Below are positions 1-7,731 of a stretch of DNA of 39,739 nt, in pieces (position 1 is the stretch's first letter; each line of letters opens with the position of its first letter). The notes below the pieces were generated by a model. That model was not told the origin of the DNA and searched no databases. It saw nothing but the letters and a program-made list of their open reading frames with translations. A program made the position numbers and the translations under genes. Source of the stretch: Erwinia oleae (GTDB lineage: Bacteria > Pseudomonadota > Gammaproteobacteria > Enterobacterales > Enterobacteriaceae). The stretch covers positions 1 through 39,739 of the forward strand of contig NZ_JNVB01000051.1 of NCBI RefSeq assembly GCF_000770305.1, given 5' to 3'.

Positions 1-1249
1 CAGGAAAAAGGGTGACTTCTTCGCGGTGCGTCGGGGTAAAACGCAGTTGGAAACCGCGCAGCCATACCTTTTCCGCAACGATCTCCGGCGCAATGTGCAG
101 AGAAACGGCGTCCGCCGGGCGAAGCTGCGCCCGCAGTCCGGCAAAGCCCTGCGTTGACGCGGGCGGAAAACCAAACGCCCTCGCGCGGAGCTGGTCGAGC
201 GGCGAACGCCGGCGAAAGCGCTGGCGCGCCAGCGCAGCATAGTGGCCGAGCGTGGCGTCACTGAGCGCGTCAAGCTGCGCCAGCCAGCGCCGCAGCAGCG
301 CTTCGATCCTTCCGGCGCTGGCGGTTTCGCAGAGCTGAAATTCAACAAGCAGCAGCGACTGCGACGGGCTGCGGTAAGGCTCCAGGAGTTTCACCTCGTC
401 ACACAGTTCCTCCCGACGCAGCCGGTTAAGCAGCGTGTCGGGGGCGGGATCGCAAAGCAGCGTCTCCAGCAGGGCAAAGCTGTCTGCGTGGCAGGCGCTG
501 ACCAGAAACCCGATCTGAAGCAGCCGCAGGCGACTGCTCTGCATGGCAAACGTCCGCTGCGCGCCGGCTTTAAGCGCGGGAGGCGGCGTTGCGGGATGAA
601 CGGCGGCGCGGAAACCGCTGCCGGCGTGCGCGGCCAGCGCCGCCAGTTCCTCCACGGATTGCGGCCCCTGTAACCACAGCGTCAGATTCCCGGCATGGAA
701 AAAACGCTGATGATACGCCTTCAGCGCCTGCTGAAGCGCGATTGCATCCTCGCCGTAGCACTCGCGGCTGCCAATCTGAAAACGTTGAAAAGGGTGTGGC
801 GCCGCAAAAGCGTGGCTCAGCGCAGCCTCACACTGCGCCCCGGCGTGCTGCGCCAGCAGCCGGTATTCCGCCTCAATAACGTTCGCTTCCTGCCGCACGG
901 CGTCTATAGTCAGCAGCGGTCGCGCCAGCATATCCGCCAGCCGCGCCAGCGCCTCCGGCAGCTTGTCTGCCGCCATCCCGACAAACCAGGCGGTCGCGTT
1001 CGCCTGCGTGGTGGCGTTAAGCAGCGCACCTTCGGCAGGTGCCCAGGCCATCAGTCGGGCCTCGCCGGGAAAGCCTTCGCTACCGGCAAACAGCACGTGC
1101 TCCAGCAGATGCGCCAGGCCGGGCCATGCGTCAGGTTCGTGAAGGCTGCCCGCGTCGAGGTGGAACAGCGCCGCCGCCTGCGACGCGTCAGGATCGTGGA
1201 TCAGGGCGATCCGCAGCCCGTTTGCCAGTACCCGCCGTTCAGCTTCCAT
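1..1249 (-). CDS. pqqF: PqqF, M16-family zinc protease for PQQ biosynthesis (3' end cut by window edge)
   Basis: PqqF is the insulinase-type (M16) metalloprotease thought to cut the PqqE-modified PqqA peptide and free the cross-linked Glu-Tyr unit. The reading frame is open from an ATG at 1249 to the left edge, giving 416 codons. Family members in enterics are about 760 residues, so only the N-terminal half is present. The protein opens [16 protein letters not shown] and carries the inverted zinc motif HLLEH near residue 47, typical of active M16 proteases. Its ATG shares one base with the pqqE stop (TAATG), so translation is probably coupled. It is the last gene of the visible pqq operon. 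Sampled stretches show no frameshift or internal stop. Identification is strong from the motif plus its position after pqqE. Confidence 0.93.
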   Translation of the reverse strand, partial: MEAERRVLANGLRIALIHDPDASQAAALFHLDAGSLHEPDAWPGLAHLLEHVLFAGSEGFPGEARLMAWAPAEGALLNATTQANATAWFVGMAADKLPEALARLADMLARPLLTIDAVRQEANVIEAEYRLLAQHAGAQCEAALSHAFAAPHPFQRFQIGSRECYGEDAIALQQALKAYHQRFFHAGNLTLWLQGPQSVEELAALAAHAGSGFRAAVHPATPPPALKAGAQRTFAMQSSRLRLLQIGFLVSACHADSFALLETLLCDPAPDTLLNRLRREELCDEVKLLEPYRSPSQSLLLVEFQLCETASAGRIEALLRRWLAQLDALSDATLGHYAALARQRFRRRSPLDQLRARAFGFPPASTQGFAGLRAQLRPADAVSLHIAPEIVAEKVWLRGFQLRFTPTHREEVTLFP

Positions 1250-2388
1250 TACACGCTGCTTTTGAAAATGAGCTGCGAGTTGGCGCGGTTGCGGAACTGT
1301 AGCTGATCGATCTGAATATGCGTGCAGTTGGCCTGCTCGCGCGCCGCCAGGATGGTGTCGTGATGGGGCGATTTACCGCAAACCGGATCGGCGTTGTCGG
1401 CGTTGCCGGTCAGCATAAAGGCCTGGCAGCGGCAGCCACCGAAGTCCTGCTCTTTCTCGGAGCAGGAGCGGCAGGGCTCCGGCATCCAGTCGAAGCCGCG
1501 ATATTTGTTAAAGCCGAATGAGTTGAACCAGATATCGCGCAGCGAGTGCTCCAGCACCGAAGGGAACTGCACCGGTAGCTGGCGCGCGCTGTGGCAGGGC
1601 AGGGCCGTGCCTTCCGGCGTCACGCTGAGGAAAATAGCGCCCCAGCCGCCCATGCAGCCTTTCGGACGCTCTTCATAATAGTCGGGCGTGACGAACAGCA
1701 GGTTCGCCAGATGGCCGCCGGCGGCCATTTTTTCGCGGTAGCGCTGCACCACCGCTTCGGCGCGGGCGATCTGCTCGCGCGTCGGCAGCAGCCCTTCGCG
1801 GTTGAGTTGCGCCCAGCCATAAAACTGACAGGTCGCCAGCTCGACGTCGTCCGCGTCCAGCTCAATGCTCAGATCGATAATGCGGTCGATCTGATCGATA
1901 TTGTGCCGGTGCAGCACAAAGTTCAGTACCATCGGATAGCCGTGCGCCTTGACCGCTTTCGCCATCGCCAGCTTGGTCCGGAAGGCTTTCTGCGAGCCGG
2001 CCAGCGCGGCGTTCAGCGTTTCGTCGCTCGCCTGGAAGCTGATCTGGATATGATCCAGTCCTGCCCCGGCAAAGGCATCGATCTTGCGCTCGGTCAGGCC
2101 GATGCCGGAGGTGATCAGGTTGGTGTAGAAACCGAGATCGCGCGCGGCGCGGATCAGTTCCGGCAGATCCTTGCGCACCAGCGGCTCGCCGCCGGAGAAG
2201 CCTAACTGCACGGCGCCCATTTCACGCGCCTGTTCGAAAACGGTGATCCACTGCGCGGTGGTCAGCTCTTTCTCCTGCTGTGCGAAATCCAGCGGATTCG
2301 AGCAGTACGGACACTGAAGCGGGCAGCGATAGGTCAGCTCCGCCAGCAGCCAGAGCGGCGGTTTGACCGCTAATTCAGGCCGGTTCAC
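1249..2388 (-). CDS. pqqE: PqqE, PqqA peptide cyclase (radical SAM/SPASM)
   Basis: PqqE is a cytoplasmic radical S-adenosylmethionine enzyme that forms the C-C bond between Glu and Tyr side chains of PqqA, with PqqD presenting the peptide. The 379-residue protein has the radical SAM cluster motif CxxxCxxC at Cys22, Cys26 and Cys29, in the stretch [17 protein letters not shown]. It also has a C-terminal SPASM region with the expected spread of cysteines (CMGGWG, LPCHSAR, CRSC, GGCRC). The length matches the enteric family. The start is GTG at 2388, overlapping the end of pqqD by 14 bases; this puts the N-terminus at the family's usual distance from the first cysteine. The stop overlaps the pqqF start. 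All key residues seem present, so I expect an active enzyme. Confidence 0.97.
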   Translation of the reverse strand: MNRPELAVKPPLWLLAELTYRCPLQCPYCSNPLDFAQQEKELTTAQWITVFEQAREMGAVQLGFSGGEPLVRKDLPELIRAARDLGFYTNLITSGIGLTERKIDAFAGAGLDHIQISFQASDETLNAALAGSQKAFRTKLAMAKAVKAHGYPMVLNFVLHRHNIDQIDRIIDLSIELDADDVELATCQFYGWAQLNREGLLPTREQIARAEAVVQRYREKMAAGGHLANLLFVTPDYYEERPKGCMGGWGAIFLSVTPEGTALPCHSARQLPVQFPSVLEHSLRDIWFNSFGFNKYRGFDWMPEPCRSCSEKEQDFGGCRCQAFMLTGNADNADPVCGKSPHHDTILAAREQANCTHIQIDQLQFRNRANSQLIFKSSV

Positions 2389-2659
2389 GGAAAATTATCC
2401 ATTTCTGTTCACCCGCCTGGACGAGAAACGCCTTCACGTCTTCCGCCACGCCGCCCGCGTCCGGGAAGCGTGCATCCAGCTCAGCAATCAGCGCAGAGAC
2501 GGACCGCGTGCCGTCCACCAACTGCAAAATGGCGGTGGCGCTCTCATTAAGCTTCGCCATGCCTTCCGGGTAAAGGATCACATGGCTCTCCTGCGTCGGT
2601 TCCCATTGCAGGCGGTAGCCGCGACGGAAAGCAGGAAGGGTTGCGTCGTTCAGGATCAT
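2375..2659 (-). CDS. pqqD: PqqD, PqqA-binding chaperone
   Basis: PqqD is a small peptide chaperone of the RiPP recognition element type. It binds the PqqA precursor and delivers it to PqqE. The 94-residue product reads as a classical PqqD ([33 protein letters not shown], given here only as its [11 protein letters not shown] and [12 protein letters not shown] parts), followed by a helix bundle ending in a FREP-type tail. Length is normal for the family. The ATG at 2659 shares one base with the pqqC stop (TAATG). The 3' end overlaps pqqE by 14 bases, so stoichiometric coupling with PqqE is likely. Nothing in the sequence suggests damage. Confidence 0.96.
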   Translation of the reverse strand: MILNDATLPAFRRGYRLQWEPTQESHVILYPEGMAKLNESATAILQLVDGTRSVSALIAELDARFPDAGGVAEDVKAFLVQAGEQKWIIFREPA

Positions 2660-3414
2660 TACGGCAGCCTCCGGTTATGCCACACCACTTTGTCGGTCAC
2701 AGTATGGTAGGGCGGGCGGTGTAATTCATAAGCCATCGTCATTGCATCGAGCATGCTCCACAGAATATCCAGCTTGAACTGAAGGATCTCCAGCATTCGC
2801 TGCTGTTTTTCAACGGTGGTGCAGTACTCAAGCGCCAGCGCCAGTCCGTGCTCGACGTCGCGGTTCGCCTGGCCAAGGCGGCTGCGGAAATAGCCGTAGC
2901 CCTGTTCATCGATCCACGGATAATGCTGCGGCCAGCTGTCGAGCCGCGACTGGTGGATCTGCGGCGCAAACAGCTCGGTCAGCGAGCTGCATGCCGCCTC
3001 CTGCCATACCGCGCGGCGGGCAAAGTTGACATAGGCATCCACCGCGAAACGTACGCCGGGCAGCACCATCTGCTCGGAGAGCAGCACCTCGCGCGACAGG
3101 CCCACCGCTTCACCCAGCCGAAGCCAGGCTTCGATGCCGCCTTCGCTGTCGCCTTGTCCATCGTGATCGAGAATGCGCTGCACCCATTTACGGCGCGTCC
3201 GGGCATCGGGGCAGTTCGCCATGATCGCCGCATCTTTCAGCGGAATGCTGGTCTGATAATAAAAACGGTTCGCCACCCAGCCCTGGATTTGCACGCGGGT
3301 GCATTTACCATTGTGCATCGCAATATGGTACGGATGATGAATGTGATAAAAGGCGCCCCTGGCGCGTAGCGCCTGTTCAAAGGCTTCAGGCGTCATCGGC
3401 TTTTCTTGCTTCAT
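2659..3414 (-). CDS. pqqC: PqqC, pyrroloquinoline-quinone synthase
   Basis: PqqC is the cofactorless oxidase that catalyses the last step, ring closure and an eight-electron oxidation of AHQQ to PQQ, in the cytoplasm. The product chosen here starts [12 protein letters not shown] at 3414 and has 251 residues, the length known for the Klebsiella protein. A longer in-frame extension exists upstream, but it would overlap pqqB and lacks support. Family landmarks include [15 protein letters not shown] near the N-terminus, the [19 protein letters not shown] helix, and a C-terminal helix rich in Leu and Met. The gene lies 10 bases after pqqB and is coupled to pqqD by TAATG. I see no loss of key histidines or tyrosines. 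Confidence 0.97.
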   Translation of the reverse strand: MKQEKPMTPEAFEQALRARGAFYHIHHPYHIAMHNGKCTRVQIQGWVANRFYYQTSIPLKDAAIMANCPDARTRRKWVQRILDHDGQGDSEGGIEAWLRLGEAVGLSREVLLSEQMVLPGVRFAVDAYVNFARRAVWQEAACSSLTELFAPQIHQSRLDSWPQHYPWIDEQGYGYFRSRLGQANRDVEHGLALALEYCTTVEKQQRMLEILQFKLDILWSMLDAMTMAYELHRPPYHTVTDKVVWHNRRLP

Positions 3415-3424
3415 GTCTGACTCG

Positions 3425-4336
3425 CTAAAGATCAATACGCATCCCGTCCTGGCTGACCTCAATACCCTGCTGCGTCAGCGCGTGGCGCTCCGGAGCGTCT
3501 TCATCAAGGATCGGGTTGGTGTTATTGATATGAATAAGGATTTTGCGCTGCGCAGGCAGCGAGGCAAGCAGCGCTATCAGCCCGCGCTCTTCCGAAAGCG
3601 CCAGATGGCCCATATCACGGCCGGTATTGCGGCCGACGCCGGTGGCGGCCAGTTCGTTGTCCTGCCACAGCGTACCGTCAATCAGCAGGCAGTCGGCTTT
3701 TTTCATCCAGCCGAGCAGGGCGTCATCCGGCTCGCCCAGCCCCGGCGCATAGAGCAGCGTTTTACCGCTGCGTGAATCCTCAACAAACAGCGCCACATTG
3801 TGGCCGGGCAGCGGCCTGTCGCGATAGCGCGAGTAAGGCGGCGCGTTGCTGAGCAGCGGAATGGCGGTGAAACGCAGCGCCGGGCACACCGCAACGGAGA
3901 AAGCCTCGCCGGGCGTCACCGCATGGTGTATCAGCCCGCCGTTCCAGTGCGTCAGCATGGTGAAAACCGGGAAGCCGCTGTTGAGATCGTCATGCACTTC
4001 CGGCGTGCACCACACCTGATGCGGGCAGCCTTCACGCAGGCTCAGCAGCCCGGCGCTGTGATCGATCTGGCTGTCGGTCAGAATGATGGCGCCAATGGCC
4101 GTGCCGCGCAGTGCATCCTGTTTATTCAGCGCCGGGGTGGCGGCGATCTGCTGCGCGATATCCGGCGAGGCGTTGCAGAGCACAAAATTGATGCCGTCGT
4201 CGCTGAGGGCGATGGAAGACTGCGTGCGCGCCGAGGTTTTCAGGCTGCCGCTGCGCACGCCCTGACAGTTTCGGCAGTTGCAGTTCCACTGAGGGAAACC
4301 ACCGCCAGCGGCTGAACCGAGAACGTTTATCTGCAT
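3425..4336 (-). CDS. pqqB: PqqB, metallo-beta-lactamase-fold PQQ biosynthesis protein
   Basis: PqqB belongs to the metallo-beta-lactamase fold. It is proposed to hydroxylate or otherwise oxidise the tyrosine part of the PQQ intermediate; older work called it a transport factor. The product has 303 residues, normal for the family. It starts [19 protein letters not shown] and contains the PqqB cysteine cluster [11 protein letters not shown], a [11 protein letters not shown] segment in place of the classical HxHxDH, and C-terminal [16 protein letters not shown]. It follows pqqA after a 56-base gap that holds a terminator-like hairpin, and precedes pqqC by 10 bases. The order A-B-C-D-E-F is the standard enteric operon. 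Confidence 0.97.
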   Translation of the reverse strand: MQINVLGSAAGGGFPQWNCNCRNCQGVRSGSLKTSARTQSSIALSDDGINFVLCNASPDIAQQIAATPALNKQDALRGTAIGAIILTDSQIDHSAGLLSLREGCPHQVWCTPEVHDDLNSGFPVFTMLTHWNGGLIHHAVTPGEAFSVAVCPALRFTAIPLLSNAPPYSRYRDRPLPGHNVALFVEDSRSGKTLLYAPGLGEPDDALLGWMKKADCLLIDGTLWQDNELAATGVGRNTGRDMGHLALSEERGLIALLASLPAQRKILIHINNTNPILDEDAPERHALTQQGIEVSQDGMRIDL

Positions 4337-4355
4337 GAGGTAACCGGGAAAGGGG

Positions 4356-4384
4356 AAAAAAAGTGCCCGCAGCGGGCTGCGGGC
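4356..4384 (-). terminator. Hairpin plus T-run between pqqA and pqqB (partial terminator/attenuator)
   Basis: A perfect 8-bp stem (GCCCGCAG/CTGCGGGC, 4365-4384) with a four-base loop is followed on the transcribed minus strand by AC and seven Ts. This has the form of an intrinsic terminator directly after the pqqA stop. Since pqqB-F have no obvious promoter of their own, it probably lets only part of the transcripts continue and raises the pqqA dose over the enzymes. That role is inferred; pqqA-rich short transcripts are known in other PQQ producers. Confidence 0.8.
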
Positions 4385-4392
4385 GCGAGGGA

Positions 4393-4464
4393 TTAACGGT
4401 TAGAGATGTACAGCGTGACTTCCAGACCTAAGCGTAAATCAACGAATGCAGGTTTAGTCCACAT
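4393..4464 (-). CDS. pqqA: PqqA, 23-residue PQQ precursor peptide
   Basis: PqqA is the ribosomally made peptide whose Glu and Tyr become PQQ. The ORF runs ATG (4464) to TAA (4393) and encodes 23 residues: [13 protein letters not shown] followed by [10 protein letters not shown]. It has the diagnostic ExxxY unit (Glu15 and Tyr19), which PqqE cross-links. It differs only slightly from the Klebsiella peptide as I recall it. A strong Shine-Dalgarno AAGGAG lies seven bases upstream. The gene is too short for most ORF callers but is unmistakable here. It is the first gene of the pqq operon and is followed at once by a terminator-like hairpin. Confidence 0.98.
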   Translation of the reverse strand: MWTKPAFVDLRLGLEVTLYISNR

Positions 4465-4635
4465 AGCGGGCTCCTTTTGGTGTTAACAAACAGATAACGA
4501 AGAACGTTAAGTTCGGCAGGTAATGTGCTTATTGTCAAATTTCTGCATCGCAAATGTTGCGCCGGGCGGGCGCAGAGATCAACCCTGTAACGTGAATAAT
4601 CACGGCGGAAATTATCTCAAAATGTTCCGAATGGC
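4465..4635 (-). promoter_or_regulatory. Upstream region of the pqq operon, candidate promoter
   Basis: The 171 bases between the dipeptidase stop and pqqA should hold the pqq promoter. On the minus strand there is one perfect TTGACA (plus coordinates 4533-4538), but no good TATAAT follows at 16-18 bases; the best downstream elements are weak AT-rich hexamers. The pqqA ribosome-binding site AAGGAG is clear. I see no convincing regulator site. The -35 assignment is tentative, and the operon could also receive transcripts from the dipeptidase gene. Confidence 0.35.
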
Positions 4636-5670
4636 TTATTCGCCCCAGGTTTTTTTCAATACCGACAGCCAGTTTCGCCAGCAGATTTTTTCAATCAGCG
4701 CCTCGCCGTAGCCAGCGGAAGCCATCGCCGCCGTCAGGCGCGGCAGTCCGGCGACGTCACCCAGCGCGTCAGGGACGCTGATGCCGTCGAAGTCCGAACC
4801 AAAGCCGACGCGATCTTCACCGAGAATCGCCATCAGCCCGTCGAGGTGGCGAATAATGTCGCTGAGCGGCGTGTCGCCATTGCGCTGACCGTCGGCGCGC
4901 AGAAAGGCGGTGCCAAAGTTGACACCGACGAAACCCTCGCTGGCGGCAATGGCTTCCAACTGCGGCGCAGTAAGATTACGCGGCTGCTGACAGAGCGCGT
5001 GCACGTTAGAGTGAGTGGCGACCAGCGGCGCGCTGCTGTGCCGGGCCGTTTGCCAGAAGGCTTTTTCATTCATGTGGGAGAGGTCGATCAGCAGTTTCCG
5101 GCGGTTACAGACGCGCAACAGGTTAAGCCCCTCTTCCGTCAGACCGTCGCCGCTGTCGGGCGAACCGGGGAAGTTGCCCGTTACGCCCGTGCCGAAGCGG
5201 TTGGCCAGGTTCCACAGCGGGCCGATACTGCGCAGGCCCGCCGCAATCCAGCCGTCTAACTGGCTCAGTTCGCCGTCCAGCGCCTCTGCGCCTTCAATAT
5301 GCAGCACCAGCGCCAGTATATCTGCGCGGCGGCAGCGGTCGATCTCTGCGGCGCTGCGGCAAATTTTCGCCCGCCCCGCCGATTGTGCCTCAATCGCCTG
5401 CAAAAGTGCGATTTGTGCCTCGACGATCGCCAGCGCGTCATGCTTCTCTGTGCCATAGCCGTCGCGATGCTGCTTCACAAAGCCGACCGGCGGCACAAAC
5501 ACCGCAAACAGACCACCAAAAAAGCCGCCCTGGCGCATACGTGTCAGATCGAGATGGCCGCTCAGCGAACCGGTAAGAAAGCGGTTGACCGCTTCGGTGG
5601 GCGCGTTTTGCAGCCACAAACGCAGCAGCAGATCGTTGTGACCGTCAAACACGGCGTGGGGCTGGATCAT
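4636..5670 (-). CDS. Membrane dipeptidase family protein (peptidase M19)
   Basis: This is an M19 (renal-dipeptidase-like) zinc dipeptidase, which cleaves dipeptides, including ones with D- or non-standard residues. The metal ligand motif DGHNDLL stands at the very N-terminus. HIEGAEAL, DLSHMNEKAFW, ATHSNVHAL and GFGSDFDG follow in the usual order, so the binuclear site looks complete. I chose the ATG at 5670 (MIQPHAVFDGHNDLL, 344 residues) because it starts just before the first ligand. An in-frame GTG at 5709 would add 13 residues. There is no signal peptide, so despite the family name it should be cytoplasmic. It lies directly upstream of pqqA on the same strand and divergent from a peptide-binding protein gene. 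This hints at a role in disposing of or processing peptide fragments, but that is inference. Confidence 0.88.
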   Translation of the reverse strand: MIQPHAVFDGHNDLLLRLWLQNAPTEAVNRFLTGSLSGHLDLTRMRQGGFFGGLFAVFVPPVGFVKQHRDGYGTEKHDALAIVEAQIALLQAIEAQSAGRAKICRSAAEIDRCRRADILALVLHIEGAEALDGELSQLDGWIAAGLRSIGPLWNLANRFGTGVTGNFPGSPDSGDGLTEEGLNLLRVCNRRKLLIDLSHMNEKAFWQTARHSSAPLVATHSNVHALCQQPRNLTAPQLEAIAASEGFVGVNFGTAFLRADGQRNGDTPLSDIIRHLDGLMAILGEDRVGFGSDFDGISVPDALGDVAGLPRLTAAMASAGYGEALIEKICWRNWLSVLKKTWGE

Positions 5671-5828
5671 CTTAAAGCAGGCTCCGACAGGCAGGCGAAA
5701 ACGGTTCACCCGGTAATGAGCGTAACTGTAGCAGCTCTCAGGCGCATATCGTTTACCGGAAATAGCATTTCGCCCGTCCTGCGCCGCTCTCTATAGTCGT
5801 GAGATAACATGATGAAGGGAGAGAGAAA

Positions 5829-7403
5829 ATGCGTCGTTTTACCCTGACGTTGCTGGCGGCCTCGCTGGTAATCGGGCTGGCCCAGGCAGCAACCCCAAAA
5901 GACACGCTGGTCGTGGCGATCCCGCTGGATGGCATTATCAGTTTCGATCCTGCCGAAGCGTTTGAGACGGTCAGTAACGGCAGTCTGCGCAATATCTATG
6001 AGCAGTTGGTGACGCTCGATCGCAACGATTCGCAGAAGCTGGTTCCCGGCCTTGCCAGCGCATGGCAGCCCGGCAGCAACGAGCACAGCCTGCGTTTCAC
6101 CCTGCGCGACGGCGCGCGCTTCGCCAGCGGAAATGCCGTGACGCCGCAGGACGTGATCTTCTCCTTCAGTCGCGCGGTCAGGCTCAATAAGTCGCCCGCG
6201 TTCATTCTTGCGGAGCTGGGCTGGACGCCGGAAAACGTAGACAGCCATCTGAAAGCAACGGGCGATAATCAGGTTGAAATCAGTTGGGATGCCGGCATCG
6301 GCCGCGATCTGGTCTTACGCCTGCTGACCGCGCCGGTGGCGTCCATCGTTGACGGCAAACTGGCGACGCAGCATCAGCAGCAGGACGATAAAGGCAACGG
6401 CTGGCTGCGCACGCATTCGGCGGGCAGCGCGGCTTACCGCATCCGCCAGTATGTGCCGCAGCAGGCGCTGGTGCTGGAGAAAAATAATTATGCGCAGCAT
6501 GCCGCGCAGTTGAAAAACGTCATACTGAAAAACGTAGCAGAGGCCAGCTCGCGGCGCCTGTTGATCCAGCAGGGCGATGTGGATGTGGCTTATCAACTCG
6601 GCCCGGACCAGTTTGCCGCACTGAAGCAGCAGCCCGGCGTAAAGGTTGAAAACTATCCCTCCGATCTGGTGTTTTACCTCGGTTTTAATACGCAGAACAA
6701 GCAGCAGCCGCTGCTCGGCAATCCGGCATTCTGGCAGGCGGCGCGCTGGCTGGTGGATTACAAATCTCTCGCCGACGAACTGTTGAAGGGCCAGTATCAG
6801 GTGCATCAGAGCTTCCTGCCGCAGGGTTTTGACGGCGCGCTGAACACGACGCCGTTCCATTACGATGTGGAGAAGGCGAAGGCCATTCTGAATCAGGCTG
6901 GGATCAAGCCGGGCAGCCATTTCTCTCTGACGGTAATCAATCAGCCGCCTTATATTGATGTGGCGCAAGCGCTTCAGGCCAGCTTCGCGGCGGCCGATGT
7001 GCATATTGATATTCAGCCCGTGGCGGAAGCGGAACTGTGGGGCAAGATGCGCGGGCGGGATTTCCAGTCGATCTTTATTTACTGGGGAGCGGATTATCCC
7101 GATGCGCACAGCAACGCCAGCGCCTTTGCCAGCAACGTTCCCGGCGGCGCGAAAACCCTCGCGTGGCGCACAGGCTGGGAGATCCCAAAAATCAGCGCGG
7201 AAACGCGCGCGGCCGCCGCCGAAAGCGACGCGACGCAGCGGCGCACGCGCTACACGCAGTTGCAGACGGAGCTTCAGCAGAATTCACCCTATGTCACTAT
7301 CCTGCAAGGGCAGCAGCTGGTGGCGCTACGCGACAATTTGCAGGGCGCGCAGCAGGGCATCGGCAACAGCCTGTTGTGGTTCGATCAACTCATCAAAAAC
7401 TGA
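5829..7403 (+). CDS. ABC transporter peptide-binding protein (SBP family 5), orphan
   Basis: This is a periplasmic substrate-binding protein of the oligopeptide/dipeptide/nickel class (DppA/OppA-like), 524 residues, normal for the family. It begins with a signal peptide (MRRFTLTLLAASLVIGLAQA, likely cut after residue 20). It has the class landmarks SFDPAEAFETVSNGSLRNIYEQL and LRDGARFASGNAVTPQDVIFSF (quoted as LRDGARFASGN). The central region has the FYLGFNTQNK strand. The ATG at 5829 has a strong GGAGAGAG ribosome-binding site. No permease or ATPase genes lie beside it, so it must dock to a transporter encoded elsewhere, or act as a receptor partner. It is divergent from the M19 dipeptidase and is followed by a terminator. 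The ligand is unknown; peptides are the default guess. Confidence 0.88.
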   Translation: MRRFTLTLLAASLVIGLAQAATPKDTLVVAIPLDGIISFDPAEAFETVSNGSLRNIYEQLVTLDRNDSQKLVPGLASAWQPGSNEHSLRFTLRDGARFASGNAVTPQDVIFSFSRAVRLNKSPAFILAELGWTPENVDSHLKATGDNQVEISWDAGIGRDLVLRLLTAPVASIVDGKLATQHQQQDDKGNGWLRTHSAGSAAYRIRQYVPQQALVLEKNNYAQHAAQLKNVILKNVAEASSRRLLIQQGDVDVAYQLGPDQFAALKQQPGVKVENYPSDLVFYLGFNTQNKQQPLLGNPAFWQAARWLVDYKSLADELLKGQYQVHQSFLPQGFDGALNTTPFHYDVEKAKAILNQAGIKPGSHFSLTVINQPPYIDVAQALQASFAAADVHIDIQPVAEAELWGKMRGRDFQSIFIYWGADYPDAHSNASAFASNVPGGAKTLAWRTGWEIPKISAETRAAAAESDATQRRTRYTQLQTELQQNSPYVTILQGQQLVALRDNLQGAQQGIGNSLLWFDQLIKN

Positions 7404-7414
7404 TGCATAATGCA

Positions 7415-7451
7415 GACGTGTGCCGCTTGCGGTGCACGTCGTCCCGTTTTT
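7415..7451 (+). terminator. Intrinsic terminator after the peptide-binding protein gene
   Basis: A ten-pair stem (7415-7424 with 7431-7440, two of the pairs G-T) with a six-base loop is followed a few bases later by five Ts (7447-7451). It lies 12 bases after the stop codon, the expected place for the end of a single-gene transcript. Confidence 0.7.
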
Positions 7452-7731
7452 CCTCAACGTTCTTTTATCAATGGCGTACTCTGCTCAGCCAGAATAATGA
7501 TTTATTTTGCGGGCAGGTAAATAGTTTTCTCTGTGGCTTAATGGGCAACTAATGCATTAATTCTCTGGTAATAAATAGAAAAACGCTATTTAACGGCGAT
7601 GCGAAGCAAAATCCCCCTCAGTAACCACCGTTACTCCTAAGAAAAATCTCAAAAAAGTCGGTTGACGATAATCCTCAAGCAAATTTACTCTGATGCTCAA
7701 TTAATGAGCCCCGCATTCGTTAAACAACGTG
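7452..7731. other. Intergenic region upstream of the six-helix chemotaxis receptor
   Basis: This AT-rich stretch has no convincing gene. It contains GACGATAA at 7664-7671, one mismatch from the FliA -10 element GCCGATAA, but no good FliA -35 eleven bases upstream. The overlapping TTGACG (7662-7667) could instead serve as a sigma-70 -35. The receptor gene that follows also lacks a clear Shine-Dalgarno. I therefore cannot name its promoter with confidence. Confidence 0.4.

Noticed and set aside
242-1306. Several plus-strand open frames across pqqF
   Set aside because: They are antisense shadows of a GC-rich coding gene; pqqF has the protein motifs and the operon context.
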